Shown: in pieces, positions 54,151-62,552 of the stretch
Numbering within the stretch: position 1 is the stretch's first letter
How the letters are laid out: the number at the start of each line of letters is the position of its first letter
NCBI RefSeq assembly: GCF_000308475.2
Contig: NZ_BAFT02000034.1
Coordinates: forward strand, 1-64,000
Reading direction: 5' to 3'
Length of the DNA: 64,000 nt
From: Nocardia brasiliensis NBRC 14402
Lineage (GTDB): Bacteria; Actinomycetota; Actinomycetes; Mycobacteriales; Mycobacteriaceae
Program-made: the position numbers and the translations under genes
Notes under the pieces: model-generated
Databases searched by the model: none
What the model saw: the letters and a program-made list of their open reading frames with translations, nothing else
Told to the model about the DNA's origin: nothing

Positions 54151-55887
54151 TCACAGCGAGTACCTCCGCTCCGCCAGGGCATAGAGCCGCCGCCAGAACA
54201 ACCGGTTGATGCCGACCACGTAGATGCTCATGACCAGCACGCCGATCAGGATCCGCGGCGAGTCACCCACTTTCGTGGCCTCGTGGATGTAGGAGCCGAG
54301 TCCGGCGGCGACGAGGGTGGTCGAGCCGTAGTCGACCACCTCGGAGACGATGGACGCGTTCCAGGCTCCGCCGGCTGCGGTGATCCCGCCGGTGACGTAA
54401 CTGGGGAAGATGGCGGGCAGCATCAGCTTGCGCCACCACAGCTTTCGCGGGAGTTGCAGGTTGGCGGCGGCCTCGCGCAGATCGGTCGGCACCGCGCTGG
54501 CCCCGGCGATGACGTTGAACAGGATGTACCACTGCGCACCGAGCGCCATAAGGAGGGTGCCCGCCCAGTTCAGGCTGGCTCCGCTCCAGACGAGCACCGC
54601 GGTGATGAACGGGAACAGGAAGTTGGCGGGAAAGCTGGCCAGTACCTGCACGACCGGCTGGGCGAGCCGGGAAACCTTGGGGTTCAACCCGATCCACACC
54701 CCGATGGGCACCCACACCACGGTCGCGAGCACCAGCAGTACCACCACCCGGAGCAGGGTCAGGAAGCCGAGCCCGAACGCGTGCCCGACTTCGCCGAATC
54801 CGGCGGTCGAGTCGATGTAGCCGACCACCCGGTAGGCGCCGTAGGCGACCGCGGCCGCGATCACCGCGGCGAACACCAGATCGCCGGCCCGACGCCGCAG
54901 CGGCGAGCTGTGCAGCGGGTATTCGGCGAGCCCGAAGACGCTCATCACCCGATCCAGCGGCGCGACCAACGGGCCGAGCACCTTGCCGAGCAGCAGCGGA
55001 ATGTGCGAGCGCCGCAACAGATTCAGCACGATGCTGCGCGGTGCGTCGGCCGCGCCGGTGTCCTCGACCCGGAAGCGCTCGGCCCAGGCGGTGAGCGGTC
55101 GCCAGAACAGGAAGTTCACCCCGACCACCATCAGGACCATCACGCCGATCGCGATGAACACCTTGCCGAGATCGCCGTCCGCGGTCGCCGTGGCGACATA
55201 GGAGCCGATGCCGGGCAACGCGTACTCGTGGTTGTTGACGCTGATCGCCTCGGACGCGACCAGGAAGAACCAGCCGCCGCCGAAGCTCATCATGCCGTTC
55301 CAGACCAGCGGGATCATGCCGCTGGGCGCGTCGACCCGCCAGAACCGTTGCCAGCGTGACAGTCTCAGGTTGCGCGACGCCTCGTCCAGCTCGCGCGGCT
55401 GCGCGGCCAGGCTGTGGTAGAACGCGAACGCCATGTTCCACGCCTGTGAGGTGAAAATGGCGAAGATGGAAGCGCTTTCGAGACCGAGCTGCGAGCCGGG
55501 GAACAGCGCGATGAACCCGGCCACGGTGATCGAGAGAAAGCCGAGGATCGGCACCGACTGCAGGATGTCCAGCAGCGGCAGCAGCACCGTGCGGGCCCGC
55601 CGCAGCCGGGCGGCCGCGGTCGCGTATACGAAGGTGAACAGGATCGAGAGCCCGAGTGCGGCGAACATGCGCAGCAGCGACCGGGCCGCGTAGTAGGGGA
55701 GCTGATCCGGATCGGTGGACACCGTCGCGGGCGCGGCGGCCTGGTCGAACGGCACGTTCGCGCTCGCGGAGACGCGCACGATCAGCCAGACCAGGACCGC
55801 CGCGCCGACGAACACGACGACATCGGCGTACCGGTTGCGGGGCCGGTCGAGCGCGGCCCCGGCGGGGTAGGAGCGCAACAGCGTCAT
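54151..55887 (-). CDS. Fused double permease of the NitT/TauT-type ABC transporter
   Basis: 578 aa with two BPD_transp_1 permease modules in one chain. Each has the EAA-type loop contacting the ATPase: ELDEASRNLRLSRWQRFWRVDAPSGMIPLVW in the first half and DLREAAANLQLPRKLWWRKLMLPAIFPSYV in the second; about 12 TM helices. ATG 55887 overlaps the mgtC stop (ATGA). No substrate-binding protein gene accompanies it, unusual for an importer of this class. Confidence 0.9.
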   Translation of the reverse strand: MTLLRSYPAGAALDRPRNRYADVVVFVGAAVLVWLIVRVSASANVPFDQAAAPATVSTDPDQLPYYAARSLLRMFAALGLSILFTFVYATAAARLRRARTVLLPLLDILQSVPILGFLSITVAGFIALFPGSQLGLESASIFAIFTSQAWNMAFAFYHSLAAQPRELDEASRNLRLSRWQRFWRVDAPSGMIPLVWNGMMSFGGGWFFLVASEAISVNNHEYALPGIGSYVATATADGDLGKVFIAIGVMVLMVVGVNFLFWRPLTAWAERFRVEDTGAADAPRSIVLNLLRRSHIPLLLGKVLGPLVAPLDRVMSVFGLAEYPLHSSPLRRRAGDLVFAAVIAAAVAYGAYRVVGYIDSTAGFGEVGHAFGLGFLTLLRVVVLLVLATVVWVPIGVWIGLNPKVSRLAQPVVQVLASFPANFLFPFITAVLVWSGASLNWAGTLLMALGAQWYILFNVIAGASAVPTDLREAAANLQLPRKLWWRKLMLPAIFPSYVTGGITAAGGAWNASIVSEVVDYGSTTLVAAGLGSYIHEATKVGDSPRILIGVLVMSIYVVGINRLFWRRLYALAERRYSL

Positions 55888-56603
55888 GCCTGCGGTCCCT
55901 TCGCCTCGGCGGTACCCGCGATGTGCCAGCCGACGCTGGTCACCGACGGCTCCAGGCTCAGCCTGCTGACCGCGGATTCCATCTGCCGGTCGTCGCGCTG
56001 ATCGCCGAACAGTTCGGCGCGCACCTCGACCCGGCCCGGCGTGCCGGTGTTCGCGCTGGAGATCGAGACGAGCTGAAAGTCGGTGCGCGTCAACGCTTGT
56101 ACGAGCAAGGCCCGGACGTGCGCCTCGTTGTCGTCGTTGGTGACGGCGGCGAAGGCATAGGACGCGGGCTGTTCGCCGCCCGCCTCGGGCTGCCGGTCGA
56201 CCGCGCGTCCGGCGGCGCGCAGCGCGATGTTGACCACGACCACCGCCACGGTGCCCGCCGCGGCCGTGCTGTACATCCCGGCACCCGCGAGCGCGCCGAC
56301 GGCGGCCGCGCACCACAGCGTCGCCGCGGTGTTGAGGCCGCGCACGTTGAGCCCGTCGCGGATGATGACGCCCGCACCGAGGAAGCCGATGCCGGACACG
56401 ATCTGCGCGGCGACCCGGGTCGGGTCGGCGGTGCCGCCCGCGAAGCCGTGCGCCGAGAGCAGCACGAACAGGGTGGCCCCCGCGGCGACCAGCGCGTTGG
56501 TGCGCAGGCCCGCCATCCGGGCCCGGTATTGCCGTTCGAAGCCGATGGCCGCGCCCAGACCGACGCCGGTGAGCAGCCGGAGGATCATTTCCACTGTTGT
56601 CAT
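55884..56603 (-). CDS. mgtC: MgtC/SapB-family membrane protein
   Basis: 239 aa. Four to five TM helices with the family motifs GVGLGAAIGFERQYRARMAGLRTNALVAAGATLFV and IVSGIGFLGAGVIIRDGLNVRGLNTAATLW, then a cytoplasmic ACT-like C-domain (about 150-239), as in the virulence-type MgtC needed for growth at low Mg2+ and inside macrophages. ATG 56603 follows AGGAG by 7 bases. First structural gene of the operon, 64 bp after a leader ORF and 330 bp after an M-box riboswitch; coupled to the fused permease. Confidence 0.93.
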   Translation of the reverse strand: MTTVEMILRLLTGVGLGAAIGFERQYRARMAGLRTNALVAAGATLFVLLSAHGFAGGTADPTRVAAQIVSGIGFLGAGVIIRDGLNVRGLNTAATLWCAAAVGALAGAGMYSTAAAGTVAVVVVNIALRAAGRAVDRQPEAGGEQPASYAFAAVTNDDNEAHVRALLVQALTRTDFQLVSISSANTGTPGRVEVRAELFGDQRDDRQMESAVSRLSLEPSVTSVGWHIAGTAEAKGPQA

Positions 56604-56667
56604 GACCGCACTCCTGAACAATCAGCGCCGCCCGCCCGTGCCCGCGCCGAGCCGATGCTCGGCTAGG

Positions 56668-56823
56668 TCACGAGGTTGCTTTGTCCACGTGGCGTACTCG
56701 CCGGCGCCCGTGCGCCGGGTATCGCGCGAGGGTATGCCGCGGTGGCCGCCTTCGGAACGCTGGCGGGGTGGTCGCTGGGTGAATAATGGGCAAACTGGTA
56801 TTCGGACTGTTACCGCCGGGCAT
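56668..56823 (-). CDS. Proline-rich leader ORF between M-box and mgtC
   Basis: 51 codons beginning MPGGNSPNTSLPIIHPATTP and ending HVDKATS, with nine prolines (three Pro-Pro or clustered sites) and an Arg-rich second half. ATG 56823 has the strongest ribosome site in the leader, GGAGGT at 56831-56836, 7 bases upstream. In Salmonella, proline codons in the short leader ORFs mgtL and mgtP couple translation speed to mgtA/mgtC transcription at low Mg2+. The same logic is proposed here by analogy; the sequences are not related. Confidence 0.5.
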   Translation of the reverse strand: MPGGNSPNTSLPIIHPATTPPAFRRRPPRHTLARYPAHGRRRVRHVDKATS

Positions 56824-56897
56824 CCGGCTCACCTCCCTCGCCTCTCGGCACACGGCATCCACCGCGCGTCATGACTTGATCGTTGCAGAGCACAGCA

Positions 56898-56930
56898 GGG
56901 GAACCCGGCAAAAACGCCGGTGGGCACCCC
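56898..56930 (-). promoter_or_regulatory. Expression-platform hairpin after the M-box
   Basis: Reading the minus strand, GGGG...ACCGGC-GTTTTT-GCCGGGT...CCCC folds into a two-step hairpin directly after the aptamer. No U tract follows, so it may act as a pause, Rho-linked or antiterminator element. Confidence 0.5.
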
Positions 56931-56931
56931 T

Positions 56932-57090
56932 CCTCGTAAGACCTTTGGCACTTCACGGCGTGAACCCGGCGGACCGGGAGCCAATCGGGATCACCCCTTA
57001 AGCCGGGGAGATCTGTCCTGACCCGGGGCGTCTCTCGACGTTCGGGGTCGCTGGCCTGTTTCCGTGAAGGAGCCTCAGCGAACGATCGGC
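56932..57090 (-). promoter_or_regulatory. M-box (ykoK) Mg2+ riboswitch
   Basis: The minus strand contains the conserved M-box blocks in order and spacing: GAGGCTCC (57076-57069), CACGGAAACAGGCC, GTCGAGAGACGCC (57039-57027), GGGTCAGGACAG, and at the 3' end AGTGCCAAAGGTCTTACGA (56952-56934), about 160 nt as usual. Mg2+ binding compacts the aptamer and shuts off downstream genes. It precedes mgtC, a known M-box target class, so the mgtC-permease-ATPase operon should be induced when Mg2+ is low. Confidence 0.92.
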
Positions 57091-57104
57091 ACCTTGCGGT
57101 GGCC

Positions 57105-57133
57105 AGTAAACACCCGAATGGAAACGTTGGCAA
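57105..57133 (-). promoter_or_regulatory. Promoter of the M-box transcript
   Basis: Minus strand TTGCCA (57133-57128) and TTTACT (57110-57105) are 17 bp apart, placing the start near 57098, just before the first M-box helix. Confidence 0.7.
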
Positions 57134-57194
57134 CCCGATGTGACCGCGGTCGCAGTGCCCAATCTTGTTGTGCCTGAGCCGCGCACGCGGCGAT

Positions 57195-57824
57195 TCAGGC
57201 GCGGTACATCGAGCGGTACGCGGTGAGCACCGCGACGCAGTGGTCGACGATCTCGTCGCGGGTGGCGCGCAGCGAGCCGTTCAGCCAGGCGGAGAACATG
57301 CCCGCGTTGCCGCTGGCCATGGTGACCGCGGCGAGCCTGCGCTTGACCGGGTCGTCGATGTGGGCGAACAGGTGGTCCTGCATCAACCGGGTGAATTCGG
57401 GCATCACCGAGATGGTGGTCTGCCCGAGGCCGGTGCTGGAGTACGGCTCGACCAGGAACAGCCGGGACTTGCGGGGATCGGCGAGCACCTTGTCGACCAG
57501 GATCTGGGCCAGTTCGCGATCCCGGGACGGCTCGTCGGCCGCGGCGAACGCGGTCATCGGCTGCAGGAACTCCTCGGCGACCTGACGGTAGAGCACGTCG
57601 AGCAGTTCGTCTCGGCTGCTGAAGCTTTCGTAGAAATAGCGGTCGGTGAGATTGGCTCGGCGACAGACCGCGCGCATGGTCACCCCGCTCGCGCCCGCCT
57701 CGCCGATCAGATCGAGCGCGGCCTCGAGTAGCGCGCTGCGGCGCGCCTCCCGGCGTTCGGTGAGGGTCGTGCCGCCCCAGATCCGCGGGCCCGCGTCGTC
57801 GTCTGCTTCCTGGCCTGATTGCAC
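57195..57824 (-). CDS. TetR-family transcriptional regulator
   Basis: 209 aa; HTH ALLEAALDLIGEAGASGVTMRAVCRRANLTDRYFYESFSSRDELLDVLYRQ (about residues 31-82). It ends 60 bp upstream of the M-box promoter on the same strand. An alternative start at residue 21 (TLTERREARR) is possible. No neighbour identifies its target. Confidence 0.9.
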   Translation of the reverse strand: MQSGQEADDDAGPRIWGGTTLTERREARRSALLEAALDLIGEAGASGVTMRAVCRRANLTDRYFYESFSSRDELLDVLYRQVAEEFLQPMTAFAAADEPSRDRELAQILVDKVLADPRKSRLFLVEPYSSTGLGQTTISVMPEFTRLMQDHLFAHIDDPVKRRLAAVTMASGNAGMFSAWLNGSLRATRDEIVDHCVAVLTAYRSMYRA

Positions 57825-57941
57825 GGCACCACATTAGTGCCTGGTCGCTCCCGGCAACGGCGACCCGCGACGCGGCGCGACGAGCGGCCCACCGGTATCG
57901 GCGGGCCGCTCGTCATCGGGCTCGCGACTCGCTCGATGCGA

Positions 57942-58349
57942 TCAAGGCAGCACCAGGCACGCGAAGCCCAGGTTGACACCGGTGCCGACGGTCGCCTGCG
58001 TCGAGACGAACTCGCCCTCGTTGCGCACCGCGTAGACGGTGTGATTGCCGGGGACCAGCGGCGTCCACTTCGCGGTCACCGTGCCGGAGCTGGGGACCGT
58101 GATCCAGCCGCCGGGGTCGAAGGTGCCGGTGGGATCGAAGAATCCGACGACGTCGCCGGGTGTCGCGGTGGCCGTGGCGATGTAGGTGCAACTCGTGCCG
58201 AAGGCGGTGGAGCTGCCGAAGCTCAGTCCGGGCGCCACACCGACGGCGTTGACCGTCGCGGGCGCGACCGGCGCGGCGACCACCAGGGCCGCGGACACGG
58301 CGCCGAACGAGGTCAGCGCGGCGGCGATGGATTTGTTCGAGCGGAACAT
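57942..58349 (-). CDS. Small secreted protein with Ig-like beta domain
   Basis: 135 aa from ATG 58349. A signal peptide (MFRSNKSIAAALTSFGAVSAALVVAAPVAPA) precedes a beta-rich domain with two cysteines (GTSCTYIA, GFACLVLP) and Ig-like wording (GTVTAKWTPLVPGNHTVYAVR). Such proteins are common in Nocardia with no known role. Same strand as the PLP operon, 108 bp after it. Confidence 0.75.
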   Translation of the reverse strand: MFRSNKSIAAALTSFGAVSAALVVAAPVAPATVNAVGVAPGLSFGSSTAFGTSCTYIATATATPGDVVGFFDPTGTFDPGGWITVPSSGTVTAKWTPLVPGNHTVYAVRNEGEFVSTQATVGTGVNLGFACLVLP

Positions 58350-58457
58350 GATGAACCATCTCTTTCGGGCATTGGCAGAGAAAATGCAGCACGGTGCTGC
58401 GCTCACCGGTAGTTTGCCTGCGATGGCCCCGGGACACGCCCGGAATCGAGTGATGGA

Positions 58458-59783
58458 TCAGCCGCGCTCGAGCGGCAGGCCCGCGGCCCGCCACGCGGCG
58501 ACCCCGCCCGCCAGGCTGGTGGCGTCGTACCCGGCCTGCTGCGCGCGGGCCGCGAACCGCAGCGAGAGCTCGCCGACCGGGCACACGAACACCAGCGGCC
58601 GCGACCGCGGGAACGGAATGCCCTGGGCGAACATGTCATCGAGTTGATCGTCGCGGATATTGAGCGCGCCGGGCACGTGCCCGATCCGGTAGGCCATGGC
58701 GCCGCGGGTGTCGACGATGGTCGGCTTGCCGGTGCGGTCCAGTTCGGCGAGTTCGTCCGGGGATACGGTCGGGGTCGCGGTCAGTTCGGCCGGGGTCGGC
58801 GCGGTGGCGCGCGCGGCGGGCGAGAACAGGTCGGGCCTGCGCTTCTTGATGTAGGACAGGTATGGTTCCAGCCGGTCGCAGACGATGAACACCGCGACGA
58901 CCGGGTCGTCCGTGGCGCGCGCCGAATCCGCTTCGGCGGCAAGGGTATCCAGCGCGGCCACGTAGCTCGCGCCGCTGGTCGGCCCGGCCAGGATGCCGTA
59001 GCCGGTGGCCAGGCGCAGGGTGGCGTCGACCGCGCGGGCGGCCTCGACGGTCACGATGCTGTCGTAGAAGTCGGGCTGGAACAGGCCCACCTCCCACATC
59101 TCGCTCTCCGAGCGGATCCCGGGAATGAAGTCGGCGCGCTCGGAAACAACGGCGACAGCGCGCAATTCGGGATTGTGCTTGCGCAGGTAGGTGGCGGTGC
59201 CCCTGGTCGAGCCGGTGGTGCCGAGTCCGCCGATGATGTAGTCGACCCGGGTGATCCCGTCGGCGGCGAGATCCTCGTGGATCTCCCGGCCGGTGCCGTG
59301 GTGATGCGCCTCGATGTTCTTCTCGTTGGTGTACTGCGAGGCGTGGTGGTACGCGCCGGGCCGCTGCGCCATGGTCGCCTCGATCACCGCGTAGACGTCG
59401 TTCGGCGTCGTCGGATCGGGGCACTCGGAAAGCCCTGGCAGCTCGACGATCTCGGTACCGAACAGCTGGAGCAGCTCGCGCACCTCGGCGACCTTGATCC
59501 GATTGGTGACCGCGCGCAGTCCGATGCCGTGCACCGCGCCCAGGATGCGCAACGCCTTGGCGGTATTGCCGCTCGACGCCTCGATGAAGCTCTGGCCGCG
59601 CGCCACGATATCGTCGAGTTCGTCGCGGATCATGCCCCACGCGACCCGATCCTTGACCGAGCCGAAGGGGTTGTGCGACTCCAGCTTCGCGTACAACTCG
59701 ACATTGCGCAGGCCGTGTACCGCCGGGTCGAGGCGCAGCAGGGGAGTGTTGCCGATGAGTTCGGTGATGTGGTCGTAGCGCAT
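58458..59783 (-). CDS. CysK/SbnA-like PLP enzyme fused to a rhodanese domain
   Basis: 441 aa. Residues 1-310: fold-type II PLP enzyme with Lys44 in NPFGSVKDRVAW, the SSGNTAKAL substrate loop and the GGLGTTGSTRGTA phosphate-binding loop. This is closest to the SbnA / O-phosphoserine-using branch (ELIGNTPLLRL start). Residues about 340-441: rhodanese domain with active-site Cys401 in CPVGELS. The fusion suggests that a sulfur made or bound by the PLP half is passed on. ATG 59783 overlaps the upstream stop by one base (TGATG). Last gene of a four-gene coupled operon. Confidence 0.88.
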   Translation of the reverse strand: MRYDHITELIGNTPLLRLDPAVHGLRNVELYAKLESHNPFGSVKDRVAWGMIRDELDDIVARGQSFIEASSGNTAKALRILGAVHGIGLRAVTNRIKVAEVRELLQLFGTEIVELPGLSECPDPTTPNDVYAVIEATMAQRPGAYHHASQYTNEKNIEAHHHGTGREIHEDLAADGITRVDYIIGGLGTTGSTRGTATYLRKHNPELRAVAVVSERADFIPGIRSESEMWEVGLFQPDFYDSIVTVEAARAVDATLRLATGYGILAGPTSGASYVAALDTLAAEADSARATDDPVVAVFIVCDRLEPYLSYIKKRRPDLFSPAARATAPTPAELTATPTVSPDELAELDRTGKPTIVDTRGAMAYRIGHVPGALNIRDDQLDDMFAQGIPFPRSRPLVFVCPVGELSLRFAARAQQAGYDATSLAGGVAAWRAAGLPLERG

Positions 59784-61270
59784 CAGCGCGCCTCGGTGCT
59801 CTGGCGCGGCGCCGACGGTGGCCGGGACGCGAGTGGTGGGGTGTGCGCGGGCGCCGGTTCGTACTCCGCGTCGTGGCACACCCGGAATTCGTTGTCGTCG
59901 TGGGTCACGACGAGCTTGCTCGGGCGCGGGTGCATGGACGCGGACGCCGCGGACAGATCCATGTGGTACGCGGCGGTGTTCGGGAACACCACCAGATCAC
60001 CGGGCCGCGGCCGATCCGCAAGCCACACCAGGTGATTGGTGACCAGATCGCGCTCCAGACAGAGACGTCCGGCGAAGTACACACCCGCCGGGGCACTTTC
60101 CGTGACGGCCCGCCCGTCGCCAGGCAGGATGACGGGATCGACCATCACCTCCTGGTCCGCCGGCGTCACACAGTCCCGGCTGAGATCGAGGTGCACCAGC
60201 ACGCTGCCGTCCGCGATCTCCTTGACGAACTCGACCTCGGCCACCGTCACCCCCGCGTGATCGGCCAGCGCCTTTCCCGGCTCCAGCCACATGTCCAGCA
60301 GATTGTCCGCGAGCACCTCGGCGACGGTGCGTCCGCCGTGGCGCGCCAGTGCGGCGCCGAGCACGTCCTCGAGCAGCGCGGTCGCCGGAATCGTGTTGGC
60401 GTACTTGTGGAATACCGGGATCCCGTGCACCGCACCGTTGGCCACGTGATACCCGAAGGTGTTGTTGCCCCAGCTCATCGGGGCCCGCAGGCCGAGCAGC
60501 GCATCGCGTAGCGCCTGGACGTACTCGTCGAAACGATCGGCGTCGGCGGTGAAGACCTGCCGGAACCCACCCCCGATATCGACCACCGAGGGCGTGAGGC
60601 CACGCGCGTAGCTTTCCTCGATCAGCGACAGGCAGGCGTCGATCGCGCGGACGCGTTCCCCCGCGTCCCCGGAGTCGAGGTGAAAAGCGAAGCCGAGGAA
60701 GGTGATTCGATCCTGATGCGCGCAGAGCAGGTCGAAGGCGGCGGCCACCGCGGACAGCGGCACGCCGAACCGGCTCACCTGTGCGTCGTGGAATCCGGAC
60801 AGGCGCAGCAGCACCGGGACGGCGGCATGCGGCTCGGTGAGTTCGGCGATGCGGCGCAGCTCCCACAGGTTGTCCACGTTGATCGTCACGCCGCGGGCGA
60901 TCAGATCGCGCAGGAACACTTCGCCTTTCGGCCCGGTGACCTCGATGCGCATCGGCCCGAAGCCCGCACCGGCCGCGCTCGCCAGCTCCTGCGGCGAGGC
61001 GACATCGACGGCGATCCCCGCGCGCTCTGCGGTGCGGACGAACGCCTGCGACTGATTGACCTTGTGCGCGTAGCAGATTCGATGGCCGGGCAGCCGCTGT
61101 TCCAGCAGCGCACGGAACCGCCCCAGATTCTCCGCGAACACCTGTGGGAACAGCAGGTGCACCGGCGAGCCGAACCGCCGCACGGTGTCGGCGACCGCGC
61201 CGGGGGTGTCCAGATAGGCGCGTACCAGCGGATGGATCTTCGCGGGTAGCGCCGGTGGCGCTGCCGTCAT
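59783..61270 (-). CDS. Fold-III PLP enzyme (Y4yA/diaminopimelate decarboxylase-like)
   Basis: 495 aa. Alanine-racemase fold with PLP Lys70 in ICYAHKVNQS, FHLDSG, the glycine loop VVDIGGGFRQ and the C-terminal NTAAYHMDLS in place of the usual GAY segment. Resembles the Y4yA group rather than LysA; members are linked to specialised amino-acid chemistry. A rhizobial symbiosis plasmid has a cysK-like gene beside y4yA (from memory), matching this gene order. ATG 61270 overlaps the preceding stop (ATGA). Confidence 0.85.
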   Translation of the reverse strand: MTAAPPALPAKIHPLVRAYLDTPGAVADTVRRFGSPVHLLFPQVFAENLGRFRALLEQRLPGHRICYAHKVNQSQAFVRTAERAGIAVDVASPQELASAAGAGFGPMRIEVTGPKGEVFLRDLIARGVTINVDNLWELRRIAELTEPHAAVPVLLRLSGFHDAQVSRFGVPLSAVAAAFDLLCAHQDRITFLGFAFHLDSGDAGERVRAIDACLSLIEESYARGLTPSVVDIGGGFRQVFTADADRFDEYVQALRDALLGLRAPMSWGNNTFGYHVANGAVHGIPVFHKYANTIPATALLEDVLGAALARHGGRTVAEVLADNLLDMWLEPGKALADHAGVTVAEVEFVKEIADGSVLVHLDLSRDCVTPADQEVMVDPVILPGDGRAVTESAPAGVYFAGRLCLERDLVTNHLVWLADRPRPGDLVVFPNTAAYHMDLSAASASMHPRPSKLVVTHDDNEFRVCHDAEYEPAPAHTPPLASRPPSAPRQSTEAR

Positions 61271-62550
61271 ACCGCGGATTCCGACGGCTGAGCGGCGACC
61301 GCGTCGTCGGCCGGGGTCTGCGGCCGCTCGGCGACCGGGTTGTAGCCGCCGTCGCGGATCGCCTCGAACGCCCGCGCCCGGTTGCGCGGGCTGCGGAACT
61401 CGGCCACCACACGCTTGCTGATCAGATCGATCTCGACCACCCGGATGTCCATCGACTCGAGCACGCCGCCGATCGTCCGCACGCAGTGCTTGCAGGTCAT
61501 ATCCGGGACGTAGAACACCTGATCCTCGGCGGTCGCCGCCCGGTCGGCGGTCGCCTCGTTCAGCTCGGCACTCACCTCGGCCGGCTCGCAGCGACCGACC
61601 AACTGCTCGAACACCGCGACGAAGCGGTCCACCACCACCGGCAGGATGCTGTAGTGCCCGCCGCCGAGATGGTGCGGCATCGCGGCCAGGCAGGCGGGCC
61701 TGGTGCCCGCGGGCAGCAGTGCGTACTGACGGGAGATGAGATCGAGATCGTCGTGGTACTTGGCGATCGCCTCGGGAATGGACAGGCCCTCGACGTGGGT
61801 CGCGCGCCGCATCACCGTGTGCGCGTCGGAGATGGTGGCGTCCTTCATCGCCCGCAGTGTCGCCACGGTCTCCGCGGAGTACCGGACGGTGCCGTCGGGC
61901 TGGGTGATCAGTGTCACCGGGATCATGCCGCGCCGGTACGTGGAAGCCTGCAGTTCCCAATACCATCGGGTCGCGACGGCGGCGAACAGGCCGGATTCGT
62001 GGAGGCCCCGGGCGAATTCGGCGGCACTGCGATACGGGGTCTGCCTGGCCAGCAGCGCATGCTGGGCGAGCGCGCGACCCGCCGCCTCGATACCGACCCG
62101 GAAGATATCGGTCGGTTCGTGATCGGTGGTGGTCGCGTCGAGCACCGCGTGCTCGCGCGGGCCCAGCGCCGAGACGCGTTCGGCGAAAGCGGTATTCGCC
62201 TCGAACGCGTGCCACAGCGCGAGCACGGTCTCGCGCATGGCGATCGGCACCAGCGGGCCGAGGCCGTCCGCGCGGAAGTGGCCGGTGTTGGGGATGCCGT
62301 CGCTGTCGGTCCAGGTGATCCGGTGCGTCGCACTGGTCACCTGGTAGGGACGGCACGGGCGCATGAACCGCTCGAGGTACAGCCGCTGGGAGTAGGTGAG
62401 GTGACTGTTCGGCTCGGTATGCAGTGCGGTGCAGGTGTATTCGAAGCGGCGGGGGTCGGGCAGCGGTACCGGCGTGCTGAACAGCCCGGGCTGGGCCAGA
62501 CCCGCCAGCACCCGGGACGCGGCCCTGCGGTCGTAGCGCGGGGTGTCCAT
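61267..62550 (-). CDS. Unknown enzyme-like protein with C-terminal HMA metal-binding domain
   Basis: 427 aa. Residues 1-335 are a helical domain I do not recognise (SQRLYLERFMRPCRPYQ, RYWELQASTYRRGMIPV-like, IAKYHDDLDLISRQYALL, HLGGGHYSILPVVVDRFVAVFEQL). Residues about 345-410 are a heavy-metal-associated fold with the CxxC site MTCKHC (Cys353, Cys356), typical for Cu+ or Zn2+ transfer, then DIRVVEIDLISKRVV. A metal-using oxygenase or oxidase is a guess. Its ATG 62550 lies 2 bp after the stop of the desulfurase-like gene. Confidence 0.7.
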   Translation of the reverse strand: MDTPRYDRRAASRVLAGLAQPGLFSTPVPLPDPRRFEYTCTALHTEPNSHLTYSQRLYLERFMRPCRPYQVTSATHRITWTDSDGIPNTGHFRADGLGPLVPIAMRETVLALWHAFEANTAFAERVSALGPREHAVLDATTTDHEPTDIFRVGIEAAGRALAQHALLARQTPYRSAAEFARGLHESGLFAAVATRWYWELQASTYRRGMIPVTLITQPDGTVRYSAETVATLRAMKDATISDAHTVMRRATHVEGLSIPEAIAKYHDDLDLISRQYALLPAGTRPACLAAMPHHLGGGHYSILPVVVDRFVAVFEQLVGRCEPAEVSAELNEATADRAATAEDQVFYVPDMTCKHCVRTIGGVLESMDIRVVEIDLISKRVVAEFRSPRNRARAFEAIRDGGYNPVAERPQTPADDAVAAQPSESAV

Positions 62551-62552
62551 GG

